From positions 1 to 62,711 of the forward strand of contig NZ_BJUY01000009.1 of assembly GCF_007988865.1 (NCBI RefSeq): a DNA stretch of 62,711 nt, written 5' to 3'. The stretch comes from Alkalibacterium kapii (lineage in GTDB: Bacteria > Bacillota > Bacilli > Lactobacillales > Carnobacteriaceae_A). Position numbers and translations under genes: made by a program. Positions 52,829-62,560 of the stretch are shown here, in pieces (position 1 is the stretch's first letter; every line of letters starts with the position of its first letter). The notes under the pieces are model-generated. The model did not search any database, was not told where the DNA came from, and was given only the letters and a program-made list of their open reading frames with translations.

Positions 52829-53554
52829 TTAATTTTCTGCGTTGTGATAGACTTCGCTGACATCGTCGTCATCTTCCAGTGCATCTATCAGCTGTTCAAA
52901 GACTTCTTCTTTATCTTCCGGTACAGGTATAGTTGTTTGAGGAATCATTGTCAATTCTGCCTGAGCTAACGTATATCCGGCTTCTTTTAAGGCATCTCTT
53001 ACTGCTGTGAAGTCAGTTGCTTCTGTATAAATTTCAAAAGCTTCATCACTTGTTTCCAGTTCTTCTCCACCTGCTTCAAGCACTTCCATCAACATGGTAT
53101 CTTCATCCACATCAAGATTCTCTCTGTCGATCGCAATGTAGCCTTTGCGGTCAAACATATAGCTCACAGAGCCTTTTTCTCCTAAAGATCCGCCATTACG
53201 GTCAAAAGCCACACGCACATTGGTACTTGACCGATTCAGATTATCGGTAAGTGCATGCACAAGGACAGCGATCCCGTTGGGGCCATATCCTTCGTAGACC
53301 ACTTCATCGTAATTATCACCTTGACCAGCGTCTGTTGCACGTTTGATTGCGCGTTCGATATTATCATTAGGCATGTTATTTGATTTTGCTTTATCTATAG
53401 CCAGTCGTAAAGAGGCATTCATTTCTGGATCTGCTCCACCATCTTTAGCTGCTTTGTATATTTCTTTAGATAATTTCTGGAATATCTTACCGCGTTTGGC
53501 ATCTTGAGCCCCTTTACGCTGTTTGATATTATTCCACTTTGAATGTCCTGCCAT
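52829..53554 (-). CDS. yebC: YebC/PmpR-family protein
   Basis: A 241-residue protein of the YebC/PmpR/TACO1 family, with the N-terminal signature [25 protein letters not shown] and [21 protein letters not shown]. Members have been described as transcription regulators and more recently as ribosome-associated factors that ease translation of difficult, including proline-rich, stretches. I chose the ATG at 53554, 6 nt after AGAGGA; a GTG directly before it is less likely. In this region of Lactobacillales yebC usually precedes comG. Confidence 0.95.
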   Translation of the reverse strand: MAGHSKWNNIKQRKGAQDAKRGKIFQKLSKEIYKAAKDGGADPEMNASLRLAIDKAKSNNMPNDNIERAIKRATDAGQGDNYDEVVYEGYGPNGIAVLVHALTDNLNRSSTNVRVAFDRNGGSLGEKGSVSYMFDRKGYIAIDRENLDVDEDTMLMEVLEAGGEELETSDEAFEIYTEATDFTAVRDALKEAGYTLAQAELTMIPQTTIPVPEDKEEVFEQLIDALEDDDDVSEVYHNAEN

Positions 53555-53689
53555 CACAATTCCTCTTTCCTGAATTTGAGTTACAATTTTCTCTATTATT
53601 ATACCAAAATTTCCAGCTATATCAACTTCACAGAGAAAATGACGTCGCTTACACGCTATTCAAAAAACCTTTCTTGTAATCAATTAAAA

Positions 53690-54211
53690 CTATGTTCTAA
53701 ACCTTAATTTTTTTCGTCTTCTACTTTTAGGTTTAAAAAGTAGAGCAACCGTCGTCCCAACAAGCGCTCCGGCACTGTCCAGCATAACATCTTCCATGAG
53801 TGCCGTACGGTTCGGGTTGAAAGATTGTCTCAATTCATCAAAAGAAGCGTAGCCAATGGAAAGCATCAATGCTATTAAAAATGTAAGCCAGGGATGCGCG
53901 ACTCGGTTTTTCAGCCCTAAAAACCAGAATAATCCAAGGAGGAAGTAGGAAAGAAAGTGTGCTCCTTTCCTGATAAAAAAATCTATGAAACTGGTATACC
54001 CTTGTGCTCCTATACTTACTTCACTACCGGCATACATAAATTCAACACGTTCAAACAGCCATTTCAGCGGCTCCCCTTCAAGCCAGCGATGCAGAAGGGG
54101 TTGAACGTTCTGCTCTTCATATCCCATAGAAGTACTGTAAAACAGTAAAGCCATAACGCCAAAAGCAAGCAGTAAAAATACATTATCGATCGGTTTTACT
54201 TTTCTGTTCAT
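53690..54211 (-). CDS. VanZ-like membrane protein
   Basis: A 173-residue membrane protein with about four transmembrane segments and the VanZ family core KGAHFLSYFLLGLFWFLG and DELRQSFNPNRTALMEDVMLDSAGALVG. The C-terminus is basic (KPKSRRRKKLRF). VanZ gives low-level teicoplanin resistance in enterococci, but chromosomal relatives have no settled function. The ATG at 54211 has GAGGTGTAAACGA upstream. It lies 135 bp before yebC on the same strand, without a visible terminator between. Confidence 0.9.
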   Translation of the reverse strand: MNRKVKPIDNVFLLLAFGVMALLFYSTSMGYEEQNVQPLLHRWLEGEPLKWLFERVEFMYAGSEVSIGAQGYTSFIDFFIRKGAHFLSYFLLGLFWFLGLKNRVAHPWLTFLIALMLSIGYASFDELRQSFNPNRTALMEDVMLDSAGALVGTTVALLFKPKSRRRKKLRFRT

Positions 54212-54320
54212 TCGTTTACACCTCATTCGTTAGTAGTTCTATTCTAACTGATGTATCTGGATATGAAAAGAAAAAAACGATACAATAAAAGCAGGTCAAT
54301 ATACAGGGGAGAGATCATTG

Positions 54321-56126
54321 ATGACAGAAAAGATGAATTGGGATATGGAAAGTGTGTTTTCAGGAGGAAGTCATTCAAAAACATTACAGAAACGTATCCA
54401 AGAGCTTGATCATTTAATTGGAGAACTTTTAATACAAATTAAAGATTGGGAACCCGCCCAGGACTATCCTGAATATCAAAACTTTGGTTCGTTCCTGGAT
54501 AAAAGAGAAAGCATCGGCAATGGTTTGTCTGAAGCAAACACCTTTGCCCGAGGCTTGTTTTCAACGCATACAAATGATGCACAAGCAGCTAAAATCGTCA
54601 ACCAACTCAGTACAGTAGCGAGTCAAATGAGTGAAGTTGAAACATTGTTTATGAAAAAATTGAAAGACGTCCCGAAAAAAGAGTGGTCTATCCTTATCTC
54701 CAAAGAACCTTTTTCAAAAAGCGCCTTTCCCTTGCAGGAAAAAAGAGAAAAAGGTCAAAAATTATTATCGGAAAGTGAAGAAAAAGTTATTCAAAAATTA
54801 TCTCTTGACGGGTTAAATGGATTTGGAAATATGTATCAAACGATCGTCAATAGTGTGTCTGTCCCTTTCAATGAAGATGGCAAAATCACCTACTTGTCTG
54901 CAGGCCAAGCGGCAAATAAACTGACAGGTTCAAAAGATCCTGCTGTGAGATCTCGCTTGTTGATGGATTGGGAGAAGGCCTGGCGAGAAAAAGCGCCTCT
55001 GTTCGCTGATACACTCAATCACCTTGCTGGTTTCAGACTTCAAACATATGATTTAAGAGGTGAAAAAGACTTTTTAAACCCGCCGCTTGAATATAACCGC
55101 ATGAAAGAAACGACTTTGAATACTATGTGGGATACGATCACTGAGAACAAGCCGAAAATCGTTGAGTTTTTAAATCGGAAATCCGCATTGATGGGCAAAG
55201 ACAAACTCAATTGGGCTGATGTAACTGCGCCTGTTTCAGTTGGCGATTTCGAGCCCAAAACGTATTCCTTTGCCGAAGCAGAATCATTTATTACAACTCA
55301 CTTCGGGACGTTCAGCGAAGAAATGCAAGATATGGCGCAGCGTGCTTTTGATGAAAACTGGATCGAAGCGGAAGATAAAGAAGGCAAGCGTCCAGGTGCC
55401 TACTGTTCTAATCTCCCTGAGAGCGAGCAGTCACGTATCTTTATGACGTTTTCTGGAAGTGCTAATAATGTTTCCACACTTGCTCACGAATTGGGGCATG
55501 CCTATCATAGTCACGTCATGAGGGATTTACCGGTATTAAACCGTTCGTACGCTATGAATGTGGCAGAAACGGCCTCTACTTTTGCTGAAATGTTGATTTC
55601 TGATGCAACAGTTTCGGTCGCCGAATCGAAAGAAGAAAAAATTGTTTTACTCGATAGCAAAATTTCTCGAGCAGCCGTTATGTTTATGAATATTCATAGC
55701 CGGTTTCTATTTGAAAAACGTTTTTATAAAGCCCGACAAAACGGTCTTGTTAGTGAAAATGAATTGAATACGATAATGGAAGAAGCGCAAAAAGAAGCCT
55801 TTATGGATGCTTTGGAAACCTATCACCCAACGTTCTGGGCAAGTAAACTGCATTTTCATATTACGGGTATTTCTTTCTACAACTTCCCATATACCTTTGG
55901 TTTCTTGTTCAGTCTCGGTATTTATTCCAAAGCAAAACAGGAAGGCCCGGCTTTCGCAGAAAATTACCGTAACCTGCTTAGAGATACAGCCAGCATGACA
56001 ACTGAAGAGCTGGCAAAGAAGCATTTAAATGTAAATTTAGAACGTTCTGATTTCTGGCAGTCAGCCATCGATGAAATTTCAGCAGATATCGATGATTACC
56101 TTGCATTGACTGCAGATAAAATCTAA
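54321..56126 (+). CDS. pepF: Oligoendopeptidase F (M3 family)
   Basis: A zinc peptidase of 601 residues that degrades oligopeptides in the cytoplasm. The HExxH motif is in LAHELGHAYHSH with the third ligand Glu in NVAETASTFAEM, and the C-terminal FYNFPYTFGFLFSLGIY is typical of the M3B/PepF group. The ATG at 54321 follows GGGGAGAGATCATTG; a TTG three bases earlier is in frame but less well placed. It is divergent from the VanZ-like gene. A weak stem (GTCAACT/AGTTGAT, about 56218-56257, with a T run) may be its terminator. Confidence 0.95.
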   Translation: MTEKMNWDMESVFSGGSHSKTLQKRIQELDHLIGELLIQIKDWEPAQDYPEYQNFGSFLDKRESIGNGLSEANTFARGLFSTHTNDAQAAKIVNQLSTVASQMSEVETLFMKKLKDVPKKEWSILISKEPFSKSAFPLQEKREKGQKLLSESEEKVIQKLSLDGLNGFGNMYQTIVNSVSVPFNEDGKITYLSAGQAANKLTGSKDPAVRSRLLMDWEKAWREKAPLFADTLNHLAGFRLQTYDLRGEKDFLNPPLEYNRMKETTLNTMWDTITENKPKIVEFLNRKSALMGKDKLNWADVTAPVSVGDFEPKTYSFAEAESFITTHFGTFSEEMQDMAQRAFDENWIEAEDKEGKRPGAYCSNLPESEQSRIFMTFSGSANNVSTLAHELGHAYHSHVMRDLPVLNRSYAMNVAETASTFAEMLISDATVSVAESKEEKIVLLDSKISRAAVMFMNIHSRFLFEKRFYKARQNGLVSENELNTIMEEAQKEAFMDALETYHPTFWASKLHFHITGISFYNFPYTFGFLFSLGIYSKAKQEGPAFAENYRNLLRDTASMTTEELAKKHLNVNLERSDFWQSAIDEISADIDDYLALTADKI

Positions 56127-56473
56127 TTTCTGTGGAATCTTTTTTATGTACGGTTTCTTTTTAATGAGGTAAAGCCCACTGTCATCTAACGATCCTACTC
56201 TTAGAAAACAATAAAAACGTCAACTGGTATCTTTTTTTCGAGGATATATAGTTGATGCTTTTTATATTATTGAAATATTCCTATTACTTTTTAGCTGAAC
56301 AGCTTAATGCGCCTCTCTAGTAAGGATTGTTCGAATACGTTTGGTCGGCTCATTCTACTTGACCCGATGATTCGAACGTTGTTGTCGATTCTGTCAGTGC
56401 TTTTTTTAATAACCGGATATAATGATTCTTGCCAGCTACTACTTTAAATAGATTTCTCCATATTGAGTAGTAT

Positions 56474-56630
56474 CTTAAGAAGTGAGAGAGAAAAAGGCGC
56501 GCACTCCTTAAGATAATGTCCTAGCTTAAGAAGTGAGATGAATGCAGACGAGTACTGCTTAAGATAATCAGTTTGTTTAAGTAGTGGTTGGAAAAACGTG
56601 ATCAACTCCTTTAGATAACACCTTTTAAGA
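56474..56630. repeat. Tandem array, family C (3-4 units, about 51 bp)
   Basis: CTTAAGAAGTGAG-type blocks start at 56474 and 56525, a variant TTTAAGTAGTGG at 56576, and a remnant at about 56624, giving periods of 51, 51 and 48 bp. Each complete unit ends in an ACTCCTTAAGATAA-like block, the inverse of its beginning, so a unit is an imperfect palindrome (CTTAAGnAGT ... ACTnCTTAAG). It lies in the 850-bp gap between convergent pepF and the NlpC/P60 gene. The stretch 56127-56473 holds no gene that I can support. Confidence 0.8.
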
Positions 56631-56659
56631 CTAGCACGAAATAGATTTTGTTATTCTAC

Positions 56660-56850
56660 TATGAAGTCTCCGTTCTTTGACAGGTTCCGCAGCACTTCAA
56701 ATGTTGAATCTGCCGAAGCTTCTGTTGTTCAACACATTCGAGCGCATCCTTCCTTTGAACCAACCGAAGTTCGCATTATTCGACACATTCGGATGGTGCT
56801 GCTCGTTTGAATCAACCGAAGTCTCCATTCTTTGACAGATTGGACCGATC
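56660..56850. repeat. Tandem array, family B-related (4 units, about 52 bp)
   Basis: GAAG anchors at 56663, 56715, 56766 and 56818 mark units 52, 51 and 52 bp long, with CAACCGAAGT, TTCTTTGACA or ATTCGACACATTCGG blocks. CCGAA and TTCGG inside a unit are complementary. The units resemble the array at 1-208 (CCGAAG blocks, GATGGTGCTGCT). The array follows family C directly in the same convergent gap. Confidence 0.8.
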
Positions 56851-56924
56851 TTTGGATATGAAAACGGCGAACTTCCAGAAACAGGAAAACAAAACGCTAA
56901 AATAGTCAATAGAACTTATGAAAA

Positions 56925-56968
56925 CATAAAAATCCGCTGTATAAACTTTTCAGTTTAACAGCGGATTT
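56925..56968 (-). terminator. Intrinsic terminator of the NlpC/P60 gene
   Basis: AAATCCGCTGT pairs with ACAGCGGATTT (11 bp) and is followed by T residues on the minus strand, 11 nt past the stop. Confidence 0.85.
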
Positions 56969-56978
56969 CTTGTTTATT

Positions 56979-58292
56979 TTAGTATCTTCCGTAACCAACG
57001 AGTTTAGGACCCCAATAGTTTGTGTGTACGCTAGTATAGGCGACACCTGTACTCGTTTGTGCACCAATAAATCTGCCATTCCCTACATAAATTCCGACGT
57101 GTGTGACGCGGGACCCATTAGCTGAAAAGAAAACCAGGTCGCCGGGACGCGGATTTGATACTTTTTGTGATGCAGCATACTGACCAGCAGCGGAACGCGG
57201 TAAACTGACGCCGACTTTTCCAAAGACATAGCTTGTAAAGCCGGAACAGTCAAATGCTGACGTCGTTGATCCACCATATAAGTAAGGTGTGCCAAGTACA
57301 CCATTAGCATATGAACTGATCTGTCCCCAAGTCACACCGTTTGATGAAGCTTCAGGTGCGGGTTTTGGTTTCGGCTTGCTTGTCTGTTGTTCAGATTTAT
57401 TGTTTGTTTTGTTCGAATCGCTCGTAGAGTTCGTATTGCTTGTTTGACTAGAAGACGAAACAGACACTTCGGATTCAACACTAGAGCTATTATTTTCCGT
57501 GTTTCTGTTCTCTAATGACTGTCTTGCGGCTTCTGCGGCTTCTTCTCTTGCTGATACAAGTTCTACTACTGCTTTTTCAGCTTCTGCTTTTTGAGACAAG
57601 AATCGGCTTCGCTCTGCTTCAGCTGTTGCTTTTTCAGCAGCAAGTTGGGCAACCAGCACTTCTTTTTCCAGCTGCTGCTGCTCTAATTCTTCTGAAATCC
57701 CTTCTAATTCAGCTGCCAGATTATTTTGCTCGGTAATCGTTTCTTCTGTTTTTTCCTGTTTTTCAATAACTTCTTGTTGATCTCTCACTTGAGCTTTGAC
57801 TAATTTGCGGTTTGTTCCAACAAGATTTGAAACCACGTCGATACGTCCGATAATATCACTCAATGACTCAGCATCGATAATGAACTCTATGAAATTCGTT
57901 GTTTGTCCATCTACCTGTATTTTTCTTGCTTGTTTTTCTAATTGTTCGTTGCGTTTCTCAATAACGATTTCCAAAGCGTCGACTTCTTCTTGTAAAGTCT
58001 TCATTTCCTTGTGTGCTTTTTCCAATTTGTCTACAGCTTCTGCGATTCGTTTTTCGTTATCTGAAATATCCTCATTGATGGCACTTAATTCATTTTCAGT
58101 ATTTGAAACGTCAACTTGCAAGGAATCGATAGTTTCTTCCAAGTTATGTATTTTTTTATCTGTTTTTTCTATCGTGCTTCTATTTTCACGGATCGCCTCA
58201 TCATACTCGTTTGCTAAAACTTCTGTTGTAGTGGCAAGTGACCCCATTAATAATATACCTGTAAGTGCAGATACGACTAATTTTTTCTTCAA
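56979..58292 (-). CDS. Secreted NlpC/P60 peptidoglycan hydrolase with coiled coil (SagA-like)
   Basis: A 437-residue exported protein: signal peptide (MKKKLVVSALTGILLMGSLATTTEVLA), a long coiled coil (about 28-265) of the PcsB/CwlO type, a Ser/Thr/Asn/Lys linker (about 268-312), and a C-terminal NlpC/P60 domain (about 320-437). The catalytic Cys is in FDCSGFTSYVFG and the His in VTHVGIYVGNG. It should cut stem peptides of the wall during growth or division; the layout is that of enterococcal SagA/P54. The start is a TTG at 58292 after GGAGGGAAAGTCT. A WalR-like box precedes it. Confidence 0.93.
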   Translation of the reverse strand: MKKKLVVSALTGILLMGSLATTTEVLANEYDEAIRENRSTIEKTDKKIHNLEETIDSLQVDVSNTENELSAINEDISDNEKRIAEAVDKLEKAHKEMKTLQEEVDALEIVIEKRNEQLEKQARKIQVDGQTTNFIEFIIDAESLSDIIGRIDVVSNLVGTNRKLVKAQVRDQQEVIEKQEKTEETITEQNNLAAELEGISEELEQQQLEKEVLVAQLAAEKATAEAERSRFLSQKAEAEKAVVELVSAREEAAEAARQSLENRNTENNSSSVESEVSVSSSSQTSNTNSTSDSNKTNNKSEQQTSKPKPKPAPEASSNGVTWGQISSYANGVLGTPYLYGGSTTSAFDCSGFTSYVFGKVGVSLPRSAAGQYAASQKVSNPRPGDLVFFSANGSRVTHVGIYVGNGRFIGAQTSTGVAYTSVHTNYWGPKLVGYGRY

Positions 58293-58383
58293 AAGACTTT
58301 CCCTCCATTTAGGTGAATCGAACTATTTTTCAAAGTATATATTCCATAAATATTGTATATGTTTTATCAACTAACTACGGACT

Positions 58384-58427
58384 AGTATAACATCTATGCA
58401 TAATACTTTGATTGCATTGATATTACA
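58384..58427 (-). promoter_or_regulatory. Candidate WalR box and promoter of the NlpC/P60 gene
   Basis: On the minus strand TGTAAT-N5-TGCAAT (58411-58427) matches the WalR consensus TGTWAH-N5-TGTWAH at 11 of 12 positions. It lies just upstream of a promoter with TATACT (58384-58389) and a poor -35, the arrangement expected for activation by WalR (YycF). Confidence 0.55.
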
Positions 58428-58564
58428 CTTGTGTTTCACTTATGAATCTTTCACAAGTCAGAAAGTAACGATTACTTGCAATTTAACGCTTTAGCCCCTA
58501 TAATTCTAATGATTACATTAACTATTTCAGATGACTTGAACTGTATTATTAGGAGGTAAAATTT

Positions 58565-59530
58565 ATGAGTGACTACCGTGTCTTACTCTATTACAAATAT
58601 GTACACATAGAAAACCCGGAAAAATTTAGAGATGACCATATGAAACTTTGTCAGGATATTGGTTTAAAAGGCCGTATTCTTGTTTCAGAAGAAGGCTTGA
58701 ACGGTACCTGTTCTGGGACTGTTGAGCAGACTGACCGCTACATGGAAGCTGTTCGATCAGATGAGCGGTTCGAGGATATCTTTTTCAAGATCGATGAAGC
58801 TGATGGACATGCATTCAAGAAACTTCATGTGCGCTATCGTCCCGAAATCGTCTCTTTGAAACTGGGTGAAGAAGATCATGATGCAAGCAAACTGACTGGT
58901 GAATTTCTTGATCCAGTGGAATGGAAAAAAGCTTTGCAAGATGAAAATACTATCGTGCTCGATGCCCGTAATGACTACGAATATGACTTGGGACATTTTA
59001 GAGGAGCGATTCGTCCAGATATTCGTTCTTTTAGAGAATTGCCGGATTGGATCAAAGAGAACAAAGAAAAATTCATGGACAAACGTGTTGTGACGTACTG
59101 TACGGGTGGAATTCGCTGTGAAAAGCTGACTGGCTGGCTGATCAAAGAAGGTTTTGAAGATGTGGGTCAGTTGAATGGTGGGATCCATCATTATGGTAAG
59201 GATCCAGAGACCCAGGGTGAAATGTGGGACGGTAAAATGTATGTATTTGACGAGCGTATCAGTGTCGATATCAATAAAGTCGATAAAAAGGTTATCGCCA
59301 GAGACTGGTTTGACGGCGAACCTTGTGAACGTTACGTGAATTGTGCCAATCCTGAATGTAACCGTCAGATCATTACTTCAGAAGAAAATGAACACAAATA
59401 TTTACGCGGCTGTTCACATGAATGCCGTATCCATCCACGAAACCGTTATGTAGAAGAACACGGCCTCACTCAAGATGAAGTAGAAAAAAGATTATCAGTT
59501 ATTGGTGAAACACTTCCAGAAAGTGTTTAA
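58565..59530 (+). CDS. trhO: tRNA uridine(34) hydroxylase TrhO (rhodanese-related, UPF0176)
   Basis: A 321-residue protein of the YceA/TrhO family. The N-terminal acylphosphatase-like domain (about 1-95) is followed by a rhodanese domain (about 125-220) with the active Cys in [11 protein letters not shown], and a C-terminal Cys-rich segment ([16 protein letters not shown]) that may bind metal. TrhO hydroxylates U34 of certain tRNAs to 5-hydroxyuridine in an O2-dependent way. AGGAGGTAAAATTT precedes the ATG. It has its own terminator and is divergent from the NlpC/P60 gene. Confidence 0.94.
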   Translation: MSDYRVLLYYKYVHIENPEKFRDDHMKLCQDIGLKGRILVSEEGLNGTCSGTVEQTDRYMEAVRSDERFEDIFFKIDEADGHAFKKLHVRYRPEIVSLKLGEEDHDASKLTGEFLDPVEWKKALQDENTIVLDARNDYEYDLGHFRGAIRPDIRSFRELPDWIKENKEKFMDKRVVTYCTGGIRCEKLTGWLIKEGFEDVGQLNGGIHHYGKDPETQGEMWDGKMYVFDERISVDINKVDKKVIARDWFDGEPCERYVNCANPECNRQIITSEENEHKYLRGCSHECRIHPRNRYVEEHGLTQDEVEKRLSVIGETLPESV

Positions 59531-59537
59531 TTATTTT

Positions 59538-59570
59538 CCCTCTGTGACTTAATTTCACAGAGGGCCTTTC
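59538..59570 (+). terminator. Intrinsic terminator of trhO
   Basis: CCCTCTGTGA pairs with TCACAGAGGG (10 bp, 7-nt loop) and is followed by CCTTTC, a poor T tract. Confidence 0.75.
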
Positions 59571-59664
59571 TATATTAACATGTAAAAGGTTTTAACATTT
59601 TTGTCACATTGGCTGTTTAGTTACCTGATTGACGTGCTTACCATTTTTTATTTTTCATTAGTTT

Positions 59665-59673
59665 TGCTATAAT
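59665..59673 (+). promoter_or_regulatory. Extended -10 promoter of the class A PBP gene
   Basis: TGCTATAAT is a perfect extended -10 element about 45 bp before the start codon. No good -35 is seen. The sequence GCTATAATATAGC is itself a palindrome. Confidence 0.6.
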
Positions 59674-59716
59674 ATAGCAAGTCACATCACTATCTAAACC
59701 CATTAAGGAGTCTATA

Positions 59717-62326
59717 ATGAAACGATCAGAAAACAAAGGACAAAAGCAATCGGAAGAAAAAAAGCAATCGAATGTCTCTTCCCGATTTCAAACGTTTATC
59801 CATTACTTTGATATCTTTTACCGTGTCGTTAAAGCTTTAGTTATTTTACTTGTTGTTATTCTACTTGTTGTCGGCTCTTTAGGCGCAGGTACAGCGGTTG
59901 GCTATTTCGCATCTTTAGTTCACGGTTCAGAAGTGCCTAAACGAGAAGAAATGATCAGTCAAATCCAAGACTACACACGGAAATCGAATATGTATTACGC
60001 AGATGGTTCATTAATCAGTGATATTCGTTCGGATTTGTTGCGAACCCCTGTTTCACTGGATAATGTCTCTGATTATGTCATCCATGCTATTGTGTCAACT
60101 GAAGATGAGTATTTCTTTGAACATGAAGGTGTTGTTCCTAAAGCAGTCGCTCGTGCTTTGGTTCAGGAGCTGTCAGATTCCGGGGCAACAACAGGCGGTT
60201 CCACATTGACACAACAATTGATCAAACAGCAGATTCTTTCTCCGGAAGTTACTCATGAAAGAAAGGCGAATGAGATCCTGCTTGCTTACCACTTGGAAAA
60301 CGAAGTAGATAAAGACCAAATCCTGGAGGCTTATCTAAACGTCTCCCCTTTTGGACGTAACAATAAAGGACAGAATATCGCGGGTGTGGAAGAAGCTGCT
60401 CAGGGTATCTTTGGCGTTTCAGCAAGTGACGTCTCACTTCCTCAGGCTGCTTTCATTGCCGGACTGCCGCAGCGTCCGATCGTATTCAGTCCTTATACAC
60501 AATACGGCGATTTAAAAGAAAGCCATGACTTGAGTCTTGCACGCCAGGATGAAGTGTTGTTCCGTATGTACCGTGAAGGTTATATAAGCGAAAAAGAGTA
60601 TGAAGACGCGCAGGCCTATGACATAACACAAGACTTCATCAACAAGGAAAATATCGATTATAAAGATAATTCTTATGTCTATGACGTTGCGTATCTGCAA
60701 TCCTTGGATCTTCTTACTCAAAAATTTATGGATGATGAAGAAGTCACCGATGCTATGGTTGAGGAAAATCCTGAAATTGTGAATGAATATAAAGATCGTG
60801 CAGAATATGCACTGAAAAATCAAGGATACAAAGTTTATACGACCATTGATAAAGAAATTCATAACACACTTGAGCGCGTGACTAGTGAGTATATCGATAA
60901 ACTCGGTGGCGAGAGATCTTACACTTATACAGATGATGAAGGTGAGACTCATACCGTCACCAGACCAATAAACACATCAGGTGCGATGATCGATAACCAG
61001 ACAGGACGTGTACTTGGTTTCATTGGAGGCCGTGATTATGACTATAGTCAGTTCAACATAGCTTTTGATGGTGATAGACAACCCGGTTCTGTAATCAAAC
61101 CACTTGCTGTCTATGGACCTGCTCTTGACGAAAATCTTATCACGCCGGCAACTATTATTCCTGATACGCCTTATACAGTCCCCGACTGGGATCCTGATAT
61201 TGGTGATTTTGTCGATAAAGAAATCGGAAATGCTACCCGTACTACAAACGAATGGATGACTGCTCGAAAAGCTATTACAATTTCTCAAAATATTCCTGCT
61301 TCTAAAATTTGGATGGAATTAAAAGAAAAGCATGATCCCGGTGCTTATATCAGACGAGCTGGATTTGGACCCGAAGATATTCTGGAATCTGATTTTGATA
61401 ATGCCTCTTTCGCTTTGGGAGGATTAAGCAGAGGGCTTGCGCCAGTGGATTTGATCAGCGCCTTCTCAAGCATGGGTAATGATGGTGTCCATATGGAGCC
61501 TTATGTCATTGAACGTATCGAAAACAGCAAAGGTGAAGTCGTCCACGAATACAAGTCCGAGGAAAGTCGTGTATTTAGTACTGAAGCCAATTATTTACTT
61601 GTCGATATGCTTAGAGACGTACATGTGCAAGGGACTGCTAGAGGGACCATGGACAATCTGCCTTTTGAAGCAGACTGGATTTCAAAAACCGGTACTACAC
61701 AAGATCGCTCAGATATATGGTATGTTGCTGGAACACCAAAAATAACATTTGGTACCTGGATCGGCTATGGAACCAACGAAATCAGCCTAGGTGACGACTT
61801 CGGTATCCACCCGAGCCGTCGTAACCGTAATTTCTGGACAGAACTGATGAGTGCTGTGTACGAAGTGAAGCCGGATGTTTTTGGAGTTGATGAAAAATTC
61901 CCTAAACCGGATAGCGTCACAAGGGAATCTGTAATCAAAGCCACAGGAATGAAATCGGGAACAGTTAAAACTCCGGGCGGTGGATCCTTCTATTATTCAG
62001 GAGCTACTCATTCGGAAAACTTCAAAAAAGATAATGTTCCTGGATCTACTGTCTATGACTTTGCTATCGGAGCTTCGGATGAAGAACTGGCCAAATTCTG
62101 GGGTGGTCGACGACCAACTAGCAAACCGGATAACGAAGACGAATCAGAGTCCAATGATTCCAGCAATGACAATGACTCCAATTCAGAAGACGAAAAAGAA
62201 AAAGAATCAGAAGCGACTGAAGAAAATCAAGAAGATGAGTCTGAAGAAACAAGTGAAGAAGAACAAGAAGCCGAGGACAATGAATCATCGAATGAAGAGT
62301 CCAGTGACCCAGAAGATGAAGAATAG
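59717..62326 (+). CDS. Class A penicillin-binding protein (glycosyltransferase/transpeptidase)
   Basis: A bifunctional peptidoglycan synthase of 869 residues. A cytoplasmic tail and one transmembrane segment (about 42-75) precede the GT51 glycosyltransferase domain (about 85-260; STEDEYFFEHEGV with the catalytic Glu, and GGSTLTQQLIKQQ). The transpeptidase domain follows (about 395-690), with SVIK (RQPGSVIKPLAVY, Ser about 456), SQN (TISQNIPAS) and KTG (SKTGTTQDRSD). The C-terminus is a disordered, very acidic tail of about 75 residues (Glu/Asp/Ser). It belongs to the PBP1A/1B group; the exact paralogue is unclear. ATTAAGGAGTCTATA precedes the ATG. Confidence 0.95.
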   Translation: MKRSENKGQKQSEEKKQSNVSSRFQTFIHYFDIFYRVVKALVILLVVILLVVGSLGAGTAVGYFASLVHGSEVPKREEMISQIQDYTRKSNMYYADGSLISDIRSDLLRTPVSLDNVSDYVIHAIVSTEDEYFFEHEGVVPKAVARALVQELSDSGATTGGSTLTQQLIKQQILSPEVTHERKANEILLAYHLENEVDKDQILEAYLNVSPFGRNNKGQNIAGVEEAAQGIFGVSASDVSLPQAAFIAGLPQRPIVFSPYTQYGDLKESHDLSLARQDEVLFRMYREGYISEKEYEDAQAYDITQDFINKENIDYKDNSYVYDVAYLQSLDLLTQKFMDDEEVTDAMVEENPEIVNEYKDRAEYALKNQGYKVYTTIDKEIHNTLERVTSEYIDKLGGERSYTYTDDEGETHTVTRPINTSGAMIDNQTGRVLGFIGGRDYDYSQFNIAFDGDRQPGSVIKPLAVYGPALDENLITPATIIPDTPYTVPDWDPDIGDFVDKEIGNATRTTNEWMTARKAITISQNIPASKIWMELKEKHDPGAYIRRAGFGPEDILESDFDNASFALGGLSRGLAPVDLISAFSSMGNDGVHMEPYVIERIENSKGEVVHEYKSEESRVFSTEANYLLVDMLRDVHVQGTARGTMDNLPFEADWISKTGTTQDRSDIWYVAGTPKITFGTWIGYGTNEISLGDDFGIHPSRRNRNFWTELMSAVYEVKPDVFGVDEKFPKPDSVTRESVIKATGMKSGTVKTPGGGSFYYSGATHSENFKKDNVPGSTVYDFAIGASDEELAKFWGGRRPTSKPDNEDESESNDSSNDNDSNSEDEKEKESEATEENQEDESEETSEEEQEAEDNESSNEESSDPEDEE

Positions 62327-62335
62327 CAATTAATA

Positions 62336-62383
62336 AACAAAAAACGACGCTTATCAACATATGTGATAGGCGTCGTTTTTTGT
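62336..62383 (+). terminator. Intrinsic terminator of the PBP gene
   Basis: AAAAAACGACGC pairs with GCGTCGTTTTTT (12 bp, 19-nt loop with further pairing), 13 nt after the stop codon. Confidence 0.9.
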
Positions 62384-62560
62384 GGTTTTGAATAAAAATT
62401 ATAAAGTTATAGTTTTGCTGATTGATATAGCTGGCCTCTCTTTATTATTATCAAAAGGTCTCTAATATTATTTTAAAAAGTCGGCCTTAAGCAAGCATAT
62501 TTTATAAGTAATATCCTTTACTATATTGAGACAAGTTTTTACTTCATGTGTTATAAGAAG

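Noticed and set aside
53690-54211. Acquired glycopeptide resistance locus (vanZ)
   Set aside because: Only a VanZ-like family protein is present, with no vanA/H/X genes, and it sits in core chromosome beside yebC and pepF.
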